Shown one piece after another: positions 18,429 to 27,856 of a DNA stretch of 64,000 nucleotides. The notes under the pieces were generated by a model. The model had not been told where the DNA came from. It saw only the letters and a list, made by a program, of their open reading frames with translations, and did not search any database. The translations under genes were made by a program, and so were the position numbers. How positions within the stretch are numbered: the first letter of the stretch is position 1; each line of letters starts with the position of its first letter. The DNA is from Chryseobacterium flavum (GTDB lineage: Bacteria > Bacteroidota > Bacteroidia > Flavobacteriales > Weeksellaceae), in NCBI RefSeq assembly GCF_003385595.1, contig NZ_QNUE01000002.1:62001-126000 (forward strand), given 5' to 3'.

Positions 18429-19925
18429 ATGAATGAAAAGCTTATCCTCGCTCTAGACCAGGGGACAACTTCCTCCAGAGCGATTCTCTTCAACCATAGT
18501 GGAGAAATTAAATATGTATCTCAGAAAGATTTCAGACAGATATTTCCTACTCCGGGATGGGTAGAACATGATCCTAATGAAATCTGGTCCTCACAAATCT
18601 CCGTAGCAGCAGAAGTGATAGCAAAAGCAGGAATCTCCGGACTGGAAGTTGCCGCTATCGGAATTACCAATCAACGTGAAACAACCATTGTATGGGACAA
18701 GGAAACTGGTGAACCTATTTACAATGCCATTGTATGGCAGGACCGCAGAACTTCAAAATACTGCGATGAACTGAAAGAGCAGGGACACGCAGAAACAATC
18801 AAAGAAAAAACCGGACTTGTTCTGGATGCCTACTTTTCAGCCACCAAACTAAAATGGATCCTTGATCATGTAGAAGGCGCAAGACAAAAAGCTGAAGAAG
18901 GAAAATTATGTTTCGGAACTGTTGACACATGGCTTGTATGGAAACTTACCCGCGGAAAAATGTTTATCACGGATGTTTCCAATGCCAGCAGAACAATGCT
19001 TCTGAATATTCACACTCTGGAATGGGATAATGATTTATTAGAGCTATTTGACATTCCTGAAAATATCCTTCCTGAAGTAAAGCAAAGCAGTGAAATATAT
19101 GGTGAGACAGCTACCACTCTATTCTCTACCAAAATTCCGATAGCAGGTATTGCCGGTGACCAGCAGGCAGCCTTATTCGGGCAGATGTGTACCACTCCGG
19201 GAATGGTAAAAAATACTTATGGAACAGGATGTTTCCTATTAATGAACACAGGAACAGAAGCTGTTTCTTCTAAAAATAACCTTCTTACTACTGTAGCCTG
19301 GAAAATCAATGGAGAAGTCAACTATGCACTGGAAGGAAGTGTATTCGTAGGAGGCGCAGCTATTCAATGGCTGAGAGATGGTCTTAAGCTTATTCACTCT
19401 TCTGAGCAGGTAAACGAACTGGCTGCTTCCGTAGAAGATAATGGCGGTGTTTATTTTGTTCCTGCATTAACAGGTCTTGGTGCCCCTTACTGGGATCAGT
19501 ATGCAAGGGGAACGATTGTAGGGATCACCCGTGGAACTACCGATGCCCATATTGCCAGAGCTACCCTGGAAGGAATTGCATTTCAGGTATATGAGATTGT
19601 AAAAGCAATGGAAGCAGATTCCGGAAGAGCCAGTCTTGAATTAAGAGTAGACGGCGGCGCCTCTGCAAGTGATCTTCTGATGCAGATCCAGTCTGACCTT
19701 TTCGGATTTAAAATCACAAGACCAAAGACACTGGAAACTACAGCTCTTGGAGCAGCCTACCTGGCAGGACTTGCAGTAGGATATTGGAAAAGTATAGACG
19801 AGATCCAGGAACAATGGATTGTAGACAAAGACTTCCACCCTCAACTGGACAAAGAGAAGGTAAATAAAATGACCCACTTCTGGAAGAAAGCTGTAAAAAG
19901 TGCTCAAAGCTGGATTGAAGATTAA
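18429..19925 (+). CDS. glpK: Glycerol kinase
   Basis: 498 residues, standard length. Phosphorylates glycerol with ATP to trap it in the cell. FGGY-family marks: [18 protein letters not shown] at the start, [26 protein letters not shown], the [13 protein letters not shown] segment and the C-terminal [19 protein letters not shown] with [16 protein letters not shown]. Ten bp after glpD and 23 bp before glpF. Confidence 0.98.
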   Translation: MNEKLILALDQGTTSSRAILFNHSGEIKYVSQKDFRQIFPTPGWVEHDPNEIWSSQISVAAEVIAKAGISGLEVAAIGITNQRETTIVWDKETGEPIYNAIVWQDRRTSKYCDELKEQGHAETIKEKTGLVLDAYFSATKLKWILDHVEGARQKAEEGKLCFGTVDTWLVWKLTRGKMFITDVSNASRTMLLNIHTLEWDNDLLELFDIPENILPEVKQSSEIYGETATTLFSTKIPIAGIAGDQQAALFGQMCTTPGMVKNTYGTGCFLLMNTGTEAVSSKNNLLTTVAWKINGEVNYALEGSVFVGGAAIQWLRDGLKLIHSSEQVNELAASVEDNGGVYFVPALTGLGAPYWDQYARGTIVGITRGTTDAHIARATLEGIAFQVYEIVKAMEADSGRASLELRVDGGASASDLLMQIQSDLFGFKITRPKTLETTALGAAYLAGLAVGYWKSIDEIQEQWIVDKDFHPQLDKEKVNKMTHFWKKAVKSAQSWIED

Positions 19926-19948
19926 CTCACTTATCAAAAAAAACTTAT

Positions 19949-20680
19949 ATGACCCCATTTATTGCAGAAGTTATCGGCACGATGCTTCTTATATTGTTAG
20001 GCAACGGTGTTGTAGCCAATGTTGTCTTAAAAGATACGAAAGGAAATAATTCCGGATGGATTGTTATTACTACCGCATGGGCACTGGCCGTTTTTGTGGG
20101 AGTAACCGTTGCAGGGCCAATAAGTGGGGCCCACCTGAACCCGGCAGTAACCATTGGTCTTGCTGTTGCAGGAAAATTCTCATGGGACCTTGTTCCGTCA
20201 TATATCGCAGCGCAGATGATCGGAGGAATGCTGGGTGCATTTCTAGTATGGCTGTTTCATAAAGATCATTTTGCTATTACAGAGGACGAAGGTGCAAAAC
20301 TAGCATGTTTCAGTACCGGTCCGGCAATCAGAAAAACGTCTTCCAATCTTATCAGTGAGATCATCGGGACATTTGTACTTGTATTCTGCGTATTTTACTT
20401 TGCAGATCCAAGTATTTCCTTGCAGGCAGATCCAACCGCCAAAGTAGGCCTGGGTTCTATCGGAGCGATCCCAGTTACGTTTGTAGTTTGGGCAATCGGC
20501 TTATCTCTGGGAGGAACTACAGGATATGCCATTAACCCGGCAAGAGATCTTGCTCCAAGAATCATGCATTCCATCTTACCTGTAAAGGGAAGCAGTGACT
20601 GGGGATATGCGTGGATTCCTATAGTAGGTCCGGTTACAGGAGCTATTATCGCAGCAGTATTATATGGATTTTTAAAATAA
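19949..20680 (+). CDS. glpF: Glycerol uptake facilitator (aquaglyceroporin)
   Basis: 243 residues, MIP-family channel of the inner membrane with six membrane spans and two half-helices carrying the NPA motifs: GAHLNPAVTIGLA (near residue 65) and GYAINPARDLAPR (near residue 190). The Arg after the second NPA and the glycerol-selective context (NPARDLAPR) indicate a glycerol rather than a water channel. Third gene of the glp operon; works with GlpK, which drives uptake by phosphorylation. Confidence 0.96.
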   Translation: MTPFIAEVIGTMLLILLGNGVVANVVLKDTKGNNSGWIVITTAWALAVFVGVTVAGPISGAHLNPAVTIGLAVAGKFSWDLVPSYIAAQMIGGMLGAFLVWLFHKDHFAITEDEGAKLACFSTGPAIRKTSSNLISEIIGTFVLVFCVFYFADPSISLQADPTAKVGLGSIGAIPVTFVVWAIGLSLGGTTGYAINPARDLAPRIMHSILPVKGSSDWGYAWIPIVGPVTGAIIAAVLYGFLK

Positions 20681-20685
20681 AACAA

Positions 20686-21498
20686 ATGATGAGAAAAATC
20701 TTAAAGGGAATCTTCGTTCTTGCTTTAAGCACAGGAAGGTTATTTTCACAGGAAAGTGGTGAAGCTAAGGAAACCGAAGAAGGAAGGCTTGATTTTACAG
20801 CCAACATTCAGAACAACCACTTATGGAGAGGACTTATTATCACTGACAAACCTGTAGTAATGGGGAACATTTCTTATGCTTTAGATGCAGAAAAGAAATG
20901 GAAGGTAGGAATCTGGGGCGCATCTGCATTAGCGGATGACAAAGACAACACCCATTATAAGGAGATCAATTATTACATTCAATATTCAGACGGTCGTTTG
21001 TATATCGGATTGTGGGATCTTTACAATTCCAGGAATATCAATACCGCAGTGGCGGCAGATGACATTTTCAGTTACTCACAGAGAAGGACTGCCCATATTA
21101 TTGACTTAAGAACCAACTATACTTTCGGACCTTCATTCCCGATCAATATTGAAGCTGATATCATGCTGTACGGAGGTGCCAATGCCGGAGAGGTTATTCT
21201 GGAACCCGACGGAAGCTATAAGAAAAACAGATACTCCACGTATATTCAGGCGAGCTATCCTGTTATTAAAGGACAGAAAGTTAATCTGGATGCATTTGTA
21301 GGTGCCGGGTTTGCTCTCAATGATAAAACCTTTTTGTATGGTAACGGTAAAAACAGTTTCGACATCGTTAATGTAGGAGTAAAAGCCGGAAAAGTTGTTA
21401 AGATTACAGATCATTACAGCCTTCCTGTATCCATGATGGCTATGTGGAATCCATCCAATAAGTATGCAAGAATTCAACTTGCAGCAACCGTTTTTTAA
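20686..21498 (+). CDS. Outer-membrane beta-barrel protein of the glp operon
   Basis: 270 residues from the ATG five bp after the glpF stop. A signal peptide (MMRKILKGIFVLALSTGRLF, cut near residue 22) is followed by alternating beta-strand sequence ending in aromatic TVF, as in barrel proteins. WRGLIITDKPVVMGNISYA resembles the first strands of TorF/porin-like barrels. It likely forms an outer-membrane pore, and its place in the operon suggests that it lets glycerol or glycerol phosphodiesters cross the outer membrane; this role is inference. Confidence 0.75.
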   Translation: MMRKILKGIFVLALSTGRLFSQESGEAKETEEGRLDFTANIQNNHLWRGLIITDKPVVMGNISYALDAEKKWKVGIWGASALADDKDNTHYKEINYYIQYSDGRLYIGLWDLYNSRNINTAVAADDIFSYSQRRTAHIIDLRTNYTFGPSFPINIEADIMLYGGANAGEVILEPDGSYKKNRYSTYIQASYPVIKGQKVNLDAFVGAGFALNDKTFLYGNGKNSFDIVNVGVKAGKVVKITDHYSLPVSMMAMWNPSNKYARIQLAATVF

Positions 21499-21521
21499 TT
21501 TAACTTCAAATAGATTACAGA

Positions 21522-21546
21522 AGCCACTCCATTCGGGGTGGCTTTG
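21522..21546 (+). terminator. Terminator of the glp operon
   Basis: AGCCACTCC / GGGGTGGCT stem with an ATTC loop and TTTGTTATTAC after it. The same element recurs at 22112 in a longer duplicated segment. Confidence 0.7.
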
Positions 21547-21648
21547 TTATTACTTTCCCGTCAAAAGGGTATTCATTTTTTTAGTTCCGTATTTCTTCTG
21601 AACTACAATAACCGGGTTTTTACGGCTTACTATTTGCCGGAATATCTT

Positions 21649-21656
21649 TACTTTTG
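21649..21656 (+). promoter_or_regulatory. Promoter -7 element of the frameshifted gene
   Basis: TACTTTTG, an exact TAnnTTTG, 12 bp before the ATG at 21669. No clear TTG at the right distance upstream. Confidence 0.5.
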
Positions 21657-21668
21657 AAAAAAATATCT

Positions 21669-22092
21669 ATGAAAAAGTTTTTCAGTTTAATAATTCTGTG
21701 CATCAGTATTTTTTACATGGGCACAGCAGAAAGAGGTTCCTTTTATTGGATACAGGACTTTTGATATCATGAAAGGATATAGCGGTACCGGCACTCCTCA
21801 TTATTATCTGGATGTTAAAAACAATGGCGATGTACATTTTGGCTATGTCCAGGTGAATCAAGCCAGCGGAGAAGAAACAACAGAGGAAGTCAACGCAGGT
21901 AAATATGCACCTAATAAGGTAATGAAAGTAGTTTTTAAAAAATATGAGGAAACCTTTTTCGTGAAATTTGACAAAGATAAAATCTATCTTACTGATGAAA
22001 AAGGAAATGTTAAGAACCTTGAAGGCTGCTGCTCAGCCAGTGAAAGCATCAATAAAGAAATCTGTACATGCGAAAGCGAATTTTATAAGTAG
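21669..22092 (+). pseudogene. Small secreted protein interrupted by a +1 frameshift in a T6 run
   Basis: The ATG at 21669 opens a signal peptide (MKKFFSLIILCISIF) that hits a stop at residue 32, while the next frame is open without a break to 22092. If the T-run at 21709-21714 had five instead of six T, the product would be a continuous 140-residue protein with a clean signal peptide ending SIFTWAQ, then QKEVPFIGYRTFDIMKGYSG and a mature part with KNNGDVHFGYVQ and several Cys near the end (EGCCSASE, EICTCESE). Function unknown. The break may be a real mutation, phase variation or a homopolymer sequencing error. Confidence 0.75.
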
Positions 22093-22110
22093 TAAAAATA
22101 TTTATAGAGA

Positions 22111-22260
22111 AAGCCACTCCATCCGGGGTAGTTTTCTTGTTACGGGAAGCTTTATACCGTAACATTATATAAAATTCTTCATCAGCACACCAACCACCGG
22201 GATTTTACGGTTTATATTCTGGCTAAATATCTTTATTTTTGAAAATATTTTCTGATCTCA
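22111..22260. repeat. Intergenic repeat copy B (pairs with 21521-21668)
   Basis: About 150 bp from a degenerate terminator (AAGCCACTCCATCCGGGGTAG) to the ATG at 22261; colinear with copy A. It also carries a TAnnTTTG promoter element just before the gene. Confidence 0.7.
22234..22241 (+). promoter_or_regulatory. Promoter -7 element of the 22261 lipoprotein gene
   Basis: TATTTTTG, an exact TAnnTTTG, 19 bp before the ATG. Equivalent to the element at 21649 in the paired repeat. Confidence 0.5.
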
Positions 22261-23238
22261 ATGAGAATTTTAAAAACCTTATTGCTATTCCTTCTTTTTC
22301 TTGTTACGTCCTGTACCAGAAAAGAAAGTCATCCTTATACATTTTATTATTGGAAAACCCATCTGAAACTGGACAAGGAAGAGAAGAGAGCATTAGACCA
22401 GGCAACCGTTCCTTATTTGTACACCAGGTTTTTTGATGTAGATAAAGTGAATGGGAAATTCCAGCCCGTAGCTGTAATTACCAAAGATAAAAGCTTCCAA
22501 TCCGACAAGCAGATCGTTCCAACAGTTTTTATTACCAATCAGACTTTCCTTGGCATTTCCGCAGAAGAAATCAGATTTCTGGCAGAAAGCATCCATCTTT
22601 TAGTTAAAAAGAAAGCGGAAGACTACCAGCTGAAAACGAATAATGAAATTCAGATCGACTGTGACTGGACCGCCGGAACACGAAATGATTATTTTGAATT
22701 TCTGAAAGAACTGAAAAAAATCTCCGGAAAAGAAGTCACCTGTACCCTTCGTCTTCATCAGGTGAAAGATAAAACACAAACCGGAATTCCTCCCGTGAAT
22801 AAAGTATACCTGATGTGTTATTCTACATCATCACCATTGGAAGAATCTGACAAGAATTCGATTCTGGATGTTAATATCTTAAAAAGCTATCTTTCTAAAA
22901 TGGAAGACTACCCTATCAGGAAAGTTGAAGTAGCGCTTCCTATTTATTCCTGGGGGATCATTACCAATCATTTAGGCAAGCATAAACTGATCAATGCCTT
23001 ATCTGACAGAGACCTGGAAAATCCAAATTTTAAAAAGACAGCTGATCATCAGGCTGAAGTTCTGAAAGATGGCTTTTACTTTGGAAGTTATTTAAACAAA
23101 GGGTTCAAAATAAAGGTAGAAGAAATCTCTGAAGAACAACTTGAAAAAGTTACCAGTTTTCTACAGAAAAAAATCCCACATTTTAATATTATTTATTATC
23201 AATTAGATAGTAAATTTGTGTTAGATCGGAAATTTTAA
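22261..23238 (+). CDS. Lipoprotein of unknown function, TIM-barrel-like
   Basis: 325 residues with a lipoprotein signal peptide (hydrophobic LLLFLLFLVTSC, Cys19). The mature part has a pattern of beta-strand then helix that resembles glycosidase-like barrels: VPYLYTRFFDVD near residue 50, EIQIDCDWTAGTRNDYFEFL around residue 130, KVYLMCYSTSS and KVEVALPIYSWGI later. These look like the strands that carry acidic residues in GH18/GH25-like folds, but this is only a visual impression and no catalytic assignment is made. It is 75 bp before a large secreted protein on the same strand and may share a role with it. Confidence 0.75.
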   Translation: MRILKTLLLFLLFLVTSCTRKESHPYTFYYWKTHLKLDKEEKRALDQATVPYLYTRFFDVDKVNGKFQPVAVITKDKSFQSDKQIVPTVFITNQTFLGISAEEIRFLAESIHLLVKKKAEDYQLKTNNEIQIDCDWTAGTRNDYFEFLKELKKISGKEVTCTLRLHQVKDKTQTGIPPVNKVYLMCYSTSSPLEESDKNSILDVNILKSYLSKMEDYPIRKVEVALPIYSWGIITNHLGKHKLINALSDRDLENPNFKKTADHQAEVLKDGFYFGSYLNKGFKIKVEEISEEQLEKVTSFLQKKIPHFNIIYYQLDSKFVLDRKF

Positions 23239-23313
23239 TCTCCCGGAGATAGAAATCACCTGCCTGGAACCATACCATAAAATATTATAAAACTAAAAAC
23301 ACTACAAACCCCT

Positions 23314-26040
23314 ATGAAAAAGCATATCCTTTCACTTGCGGTTGTATCACTTTTCTATACTAAATCTGACGCCTGCGCATGGTCAGATCCTGATTATGAT
23401 TACTTCAACCTTTTTACGCAAACCATCATCAAGGACAAGGCTTATCTTCCTTTTCTGCATAACTATTCAAGCAGGTTTTATGGAGGATATAACTCTTCAC
23501 TGATTCCTGATGATAATATTGAAACATGGAAAAAGTTCTTTAACAATCAGCTTAGTTATTCTGAAACCCAGAATCTGGTATATAAAGTGAGCATGAACGA
23601 CCTGAATGCTTTAAAGAACGGAAATCCGACAAATCCGTTTTTACAAAAACTGGGTACCGGATTTTACCAGAAATATAAGGAAGGTATTGACTATTTAATT
23701 GAGGCCAAATACCTTGAGCCTTATATGAGCATCAATTATATCGAAAGTGAAAACTCATTTTATTATGACAGAGATGCCAACAGAAAAAATGCTACAGCTC
23801 TTGATTATAATAAGACCATTGCTGCTTTAACGTCTTTATACAATGCAGCAAGAAATCCTGAAATCAAGCAGCGCTACGGATACCAGCTGGTACGTCTGAA
23901 TCATTATACCAGAAACTATGACTCCGCAGTACAGGCTTTCAAAACCTATGTTGCCCCTATCAAATTAAAAGGAACCGTATATTTCATGTCCCTTGACCAG
24001 CTTGCCGGAGCGCAAAGAGGATTGGAGATGAACAGCGATGCCAACTGGAACTTTTTCCAGGTATTCATGAACAGCAAAGACCGCAAGGAGTCTGCATTTG
24101 TTTCTATGAAACTTTCAGACACGGCTTCTTTCAGCAATATCATGAAAAGAGCCCATACGAACGAAGAAAAGAATATGGCTTATTTTCTGTTAGGATATGA
24201 AGATTTCAACAATCCTATTCCTATTATGGAAAAAATGTATGACATCAATCCAGATTCTGAGATCCTGAAAGTAATGGCTGCAAGAAGTATCAATGAACTT
24301 GAAAGAAGCTACCTTCCTACTTATTATTATACCGATGCTGCTTCAGGAAAAGTCTCTGTCCAAAGAGGTAAAACAGATGCCCAAGATGCAAAGAATACTC
24401 AAACCGCAACAACTGCTCCGGAAGTAAAAGAAGAAAAACTTTCTTTCTGGCAGAAAATCGTAAGGTTTTTCAAAAATCTTTTCGGAGGTTCCAAATCTGA
24501 TAAAACAGGCAGCGAAGTAAAAGCCGATCAGAGTGATGATGAACTATTCAGCAATCCGGACAGAATCCCTTTCTACACAAGAACAGGATATTATTATGAT
24601 GAAAAGACTCAGGACTACCTGGATGATCTTGAAAAATTCACAGAAAAAACAAAAGAGAAATCTAAGGATGAATACTGGCAGATTGCTGATGCTTATCTCA
24701 AGTTTCTGAAAAAAGATTATAAAGGCAGTTCTGAAATCCTAAGCGATATCAAAACAACAAATCCGGAATATCAGGAACAGATCAAACGAATGAAAGTCCT
24801 GAATGATATTGTTTCCCAGCCTAGAATTGACGCAGCATATGAAGATCATCTGATGAAAGATTATGCCGAATATTTCGTAGAGAAAAAGGTAGAAAAAGAC
24901 ACGGCCACTACTGATAATTTTGATTATTATGGTGAAGTACCGTCTACTGCAGATTTCCTGAAAGATGTACTTGCTAACCGTTATTTCCTTCAGGGCGAAG
25001 ATGGTAAATCATTCCTGATGAACAATAAGCTTTCGGATCTACAGTATAATCCGAATTCAAGTCTCGTAAAAAGTGTGGAAGAATTCTACAGAAAACCCAA
25101 TAAAACCCAGTTTGAGCAGCAGATTATTGCCAAAAACATGGACAGTGTAGGCGATATTGATGCTTTCTTCAATACAATTTATGGAGACAGAGCAATGAGA
25201 CTTGCCGACTTTGAAAAAGCAAAGTCTTATTACGAAAAAGCCAGAAACTTTGCCGGTATTCCGAGACAGAATTATGAGTGGACAGAAAAAGAGGGTCAAA
25301 CTATTACGGCAAAACAATATGCACCTGCTGAATACAATGGATTTAAAAACATTTCAAATCTTGTGTTCGGGCATAATGTATGGGAAAGCTTTGAAAGCCC
25401 TGATACCGAAAGTATGGAAGCAGAAAATTACACTGATTTCCCTTTCATCAAATCAAGCATGGACAAACTTGAGCTTGCAGATGCATTGATCCAGCTTAAA
25501 AAGATTGGAAACGGAACGGGTGAAAAGGCCGCAAAAGCCAATCAGCTTATTGGGAATCTACTATATAATACATCTATTTTAGGATATTACCGTCAGTTGT
25601 TTGTAATGGATATTGACAACAGTAACGGAGGTAAATATGATTTCTGGAATACTGACAGAAAGAATCCTTACCAGTATTATTATAAGAACTTCCTGGATAC
25701 GTCTTATATTGAACCTGATAATTTTGATCTGTCAATCAATTACTACCAAAAAGCCCTTAAGCTTTCAAATAATAAGGAAGAGAAAGCAAGAATCCTGTTC
25801 CAGATGGCAAGTGCTGAACAAGGCAAATATTATCAGTATGAAGCTAAAGCCCCAAAAGATTTTGATTATTCTGATCCGAAATGGTCTGAGAAAGAAGATG
25901 CCCGCCAAAAGGAAATGGACAATCTTAAAAACCAGAAATACAGAACCTACTTTGCCCAGTTGAAAGCTCAGTACTCAGATACTGAAACAACGAAAAACTT
26001 AATGGGAAGCTGCAGTTATTTCAATTATTTCATGAGATAA
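23314..26040 (+). CDS. Large secreted protein of unknown function, 908 residues
   Basis: A signal peptide (MKKHILSLAVVSLFYTKSDA, cut near CAWSDPDYDYF) leads into a long, Tyr/Asp/Asn/Lys-rich protein. Helical repeats that look TPR-like occur, for example in residues ~165-230 (AALTSLYNAARNPEIKQRYG) and ~830-870 (YYQKALKLSNNKEEKARILF). A low-complexity, charged linker with a short Trp/Phe-rich hydrophobic patch lies near residue 375-400. C-terminal CSYFNYFMR. No known catalytic family was recognised. It follows the TIM-like lipoprotein and ends at a strong terminator. Confidence 0.8.
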   Translation: MKKHILSLAVVSLFYTKSDACAWSDPDYDYFNLFTQTIIKDKAYLPFLHNYSSRFYGGYNSSLIPDDNIETWKKFFNNQLSYSETQNLVYKVSMNDLNALKNGNPTNPFLQKLGTGFYQKYKEGIDYLIEAKYLEPYMSINYIESENSFYYDRDANRKNATALDYNKTIAALTSLYNAARNPEIKQRYGYQLVRLNHYTRNYDSAVQAFKTYVAPIKLKGTVYFMSLDQLAGAQRGLEMNSDANWNFFQVFMNSKDRKESAFVSMKLSDTASFSNIMKRAHTNEEKNMAYFLLGYEDFNNPIPIMEKMYDINPDSEILKVMAARSINELERSYLPTYYYTDAASGKVSVQRGKTDAQDAKNTQTATTAPEVKEEKLSFWQKIVRFFKNLFGGSKSDKTGSEVKADQSDDELFSNPDRIPFYTRTGYYYDEKTQDYLDDLEKFTEKTKEKSKDEYWQIADAYLKFLKKDYKGSSEILSDIKTTNPEYQEQIKRMKVLNDIVSQPRIDAAYEDHLMKDYAEYFVEKKVEKDTATTDNFDYYGEVPSTADFLKDVLANRYFLQGEDGKSFLMNNKLSDLQYNPNSSLVKSVEEFYRKPNKTQFEQQIIAKNMDSVGDIDAFFNTIYGDRAMRLADFEKAKSYYEKARNFAGIPRQNYEWTEKEGQTITAKQYAPAEYNGFKNISNLVFGHNVWESFESPDTESMEAENYTDFPFIKSSMDKLELADALIQLKKIGNGTGEKAAKANQLIGNLLYNTSILGYYRQLFVMDIDNSNGGKYDFWNTDRKNPYQYYYKNFLDTSYIEPDNFDLSINYYQKALKLSNNKEEKARILFQMASAEQGKYYQYEAKAPKDFDYSDPKWSEKEDARQKEMDNLKNQKYRTYFAQLKAQYSDTETTKNLMGSCSYFNYFMR

Positions 26041-26058
26041 TCGTTTTTTAAAATATGC

Positions 26059-26087
26059 AAAAAAGGAATCAATTCGATTCCTTTTTT
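26059..26087 (+). terminator. Bidirectional terminator
   Basis: AAAAAAGGAATC / GATTCCTTTTTT with a 5-nt loop between the convergent 908-residue protein gene and the iron permease-like gene; the stop codon of the latter lies within it. Confidence 0.85.
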
Positions 26088-26569
26088 TGTTCCTGCTTCT
26101 CTATCCATTCTTCATGTTTTCTTTTGAAGAATTCATATTTATAATCCTGATTTCTCTGAGCCGCATCTATAGAGTGAGAAGTATGAATATCCAGATCCTT
26201 TTTTGCCAACCGCGCCAGCTGCTCATAATAATGGTGAAGCTGGTCAAGCTCTGCTTCCGTGAGATCTTCAATATCTACAATCCTGTTACTCGCTTTTTCA
26301 TGTGCCGCAATCATTTCGTTGAGCTTTATCTGTATTGCTTTCGAATCCTTATTCTGGGCTTTCTGAATCAGGAAGACCATCAGAAAAGTAATGATCGTGG
26401 TTCCTGTATTGATTACAAGCTGCCATGTTTCTGAATAGTCAAAGAGAGGGCCTGTTATCGCCCAGGCTATAACAATAAGCACTGCTCCGGTGAAAGCCAC
26501 AGGGCTACCCGTAAACTTTACGGCCCAGTTCGAAAATGTTTCAAAGAGGTTTTTATTCTTAGGGTTCAT
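26069..26569 (-). CDS. Low-affinity iron permease family protein
   Basis: 166 residues with two hydrophobic spans near residues 22-42 and 53-68 (VAFTGAVLIVIAWAITGPLF, TTIITFLMVFLIQKAQNKDS), then a conserved cytosolic part with LDQLHHYYEQLA. The NTGTTIITFLMVFLIQ stretch is typical of the family named after yeast Fet4, which bacteria carry as a short protein of uncertain transport role. It is last in a minus-strand group of iron-related genes and 78 bp after the PepSY gene. Confidence 0.85.
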   Translation of the reverse strand: MNPKNKNLFETFSNWAVKFTGSPVAFTGAVLIVIAWAITGPLFDYSETWQLVINTGTTIITFLMVFLIQKAQNKDSKAIQIKLNEMIAAHEKASNRIVDIEDLTEAELDQLHHYYEQLARLAKKDLDIHTSHSIDAAQRNQDYKYEFFKRKHEEWIEKQEQKKESN

Positions 26570-26647
26570 GATACAAGTTATTTTACATAAATGTATTAAA
26601 TTAACCCGATACAGATTATGACGATAATCGTAAAATTTTATTGTAAT

Positions 26648-27841
26648 TTATTTCAATTTTTTAAACCGATGCCACCAGATAAGAAATCCTGTAACGGGTA
26701 GTGAACATCCAATGAGAGATACAATAAAATATAAGATTATACTTGGAAGTCCCATAATTTCCCCTGTATGCAGAGGCTTTGCCAGAGATGTAAACTGTTT
26801 ATTGAGTGGTTTATCTGAAAATAATTCTTTAGTTTTAAAAACTCCTGTTTTATCAAAAGTAACTTCATTAGGCAACATCATTCCCAGGAAGTTATGCCTG
26901 TTTGTTTTAGTAACTACAAACCGTGGGTTCTCTTTATTGGGTAACTCAATACTGGTAACAGCAGTATAAGGAAGGTATTGATCGGCAGATTGTAGAATAT
27001 TATCTATAGAGGCTATTGCGGTGTTTTTAAGATCCTTCTTTTCATCCTGCTTCTGAAGCATATCTTCGAAAAGCCCACCAAAAGCATCATCTTCACCCTT
27101 ATCTTCAGAAATATGATCTATTGAAGTACCACCCAGACTTACTATAATCGCATTTTTCATCCACGGATAAGTTACATACAACCCTGTAACAGCCATAAAG
27201 AAAAGCATCAGAAAAGTGTAAAAGCCAAGGGTATTGTGAAGATCATAATTCATTCGCTGGAATTTTGCTTTCAACATTACAGTTAATCCCTGTTTCAGAA
27301 ATTTCAGTTTTTTGGGAAGCCAAAGGATAAGCCCTGAAAGCAATAGAATACAGAACACAAGTACTCCTGCTCCTACAATCTGTCGTCCTGCATTTCCCAT
27401 CATAAGGTTTCTATGGATATCCAGCACCACTTCAAAAAAGCGGTTTGCACTGGTATCTGCCTGGCCAAGGATTCTACCTGTATATTGATTATAATATGCA
27501 CTTTTATCCAACCCGTTTTCACGATAACCTATCACGTAGCTTCTTCCTTTTTCATCCGGGATAAGCAAAGATGTAAGCTGCTTATTCTGCTCAGAGAGTT
27601 CCAGTTGTATACTATCCGGGCTTTTAGCTTGTTTATGAACTGAACTAATATAAACCTTGTCCCGGTTAATAAGATCTATAATCTGATTTTTAAATGCATA
27701 TAAACAACCGGTAAGACACATAATCAAAACAATAATACCTGATAAAAGCCCAAGCCAGAGATGAATAAGCCACATCAGATATTTTGTGAATGATTCATTT
27801 TTCCTTCTTTTTCTATAGAGACTTTTAAATAATAGTTTCAT
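26648..27841 (-). CDS. PepSY domain membrane protein (PiuB-like)
   Basis: 397 residues with four membrane spans: near residues 23-47, 160-178, 205-225 and 365-390. Conserved His residues next to spans are typical of this family and suited to heme or iron: IHLWLGLLSGIIV, LDIHRNLMM, DLHNTLGFYTF and KPLHTGEIMGLPS. PiuB-type proteins are often next to siderophore receptors and are thought to reduce or handle ferric-siderophore iron at the inner membrane. A hairpin (27857-27891) separates it from the preceding lipoprotein gene. Confidence 0.9.
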   Translation of the reverse strand: MKLLFKSLYRKRRKNESFTKYLMWLIHLWLGLLSGIIVLIMCLTGCLYAFKNQIIDLINRDKVYISSVHKQAKSPDSIQLELSEQNKQLTSLLIPDEKGRSYVIGYRENGLDKSAYYNQYTGRILGQADTSANRFFEVVLDIHRNLMMGNAGRQIVGAGVLVFCILLLSGLILWLPKKLKFLKQGLTVMLKAKFQRMNYDLHNTLGFYTFLMLFFMAVTGLYVTYPWMKNAIIVSLGGTSIDHISEDKGEDDAFGGLFEDMLQKQDEKKDLKNTAIASIDNILQSADQYLPYTAVTSIELPNKENPRFVVTKTNRHNFLGMMLPNEVTFDKTGVFKTKELFSDKPLNKQFTSLAKPLHTGEIMGLPSIILYFIVSLIGCSLPVTGFLIWWHRFKKLK

Positions 27842-27856
27842 TGGGAATTAATGACA

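Larger units (their letters stand above)
21521..21668. repeat. Intergenic repeat copy A (pairs with 22111-22260)
   Basis: About 148 bp from the glp terminator to the next ATG. It shares with 22111-22260 the terminator stem (AAGCCACTCCAT.CGGGG), a central ACCGGG.TTTTACGG.TTA block, and AATATCTTTA.TTTTGAAAA at the end, in the same order and at the same spacing. Confidence 0.7.
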
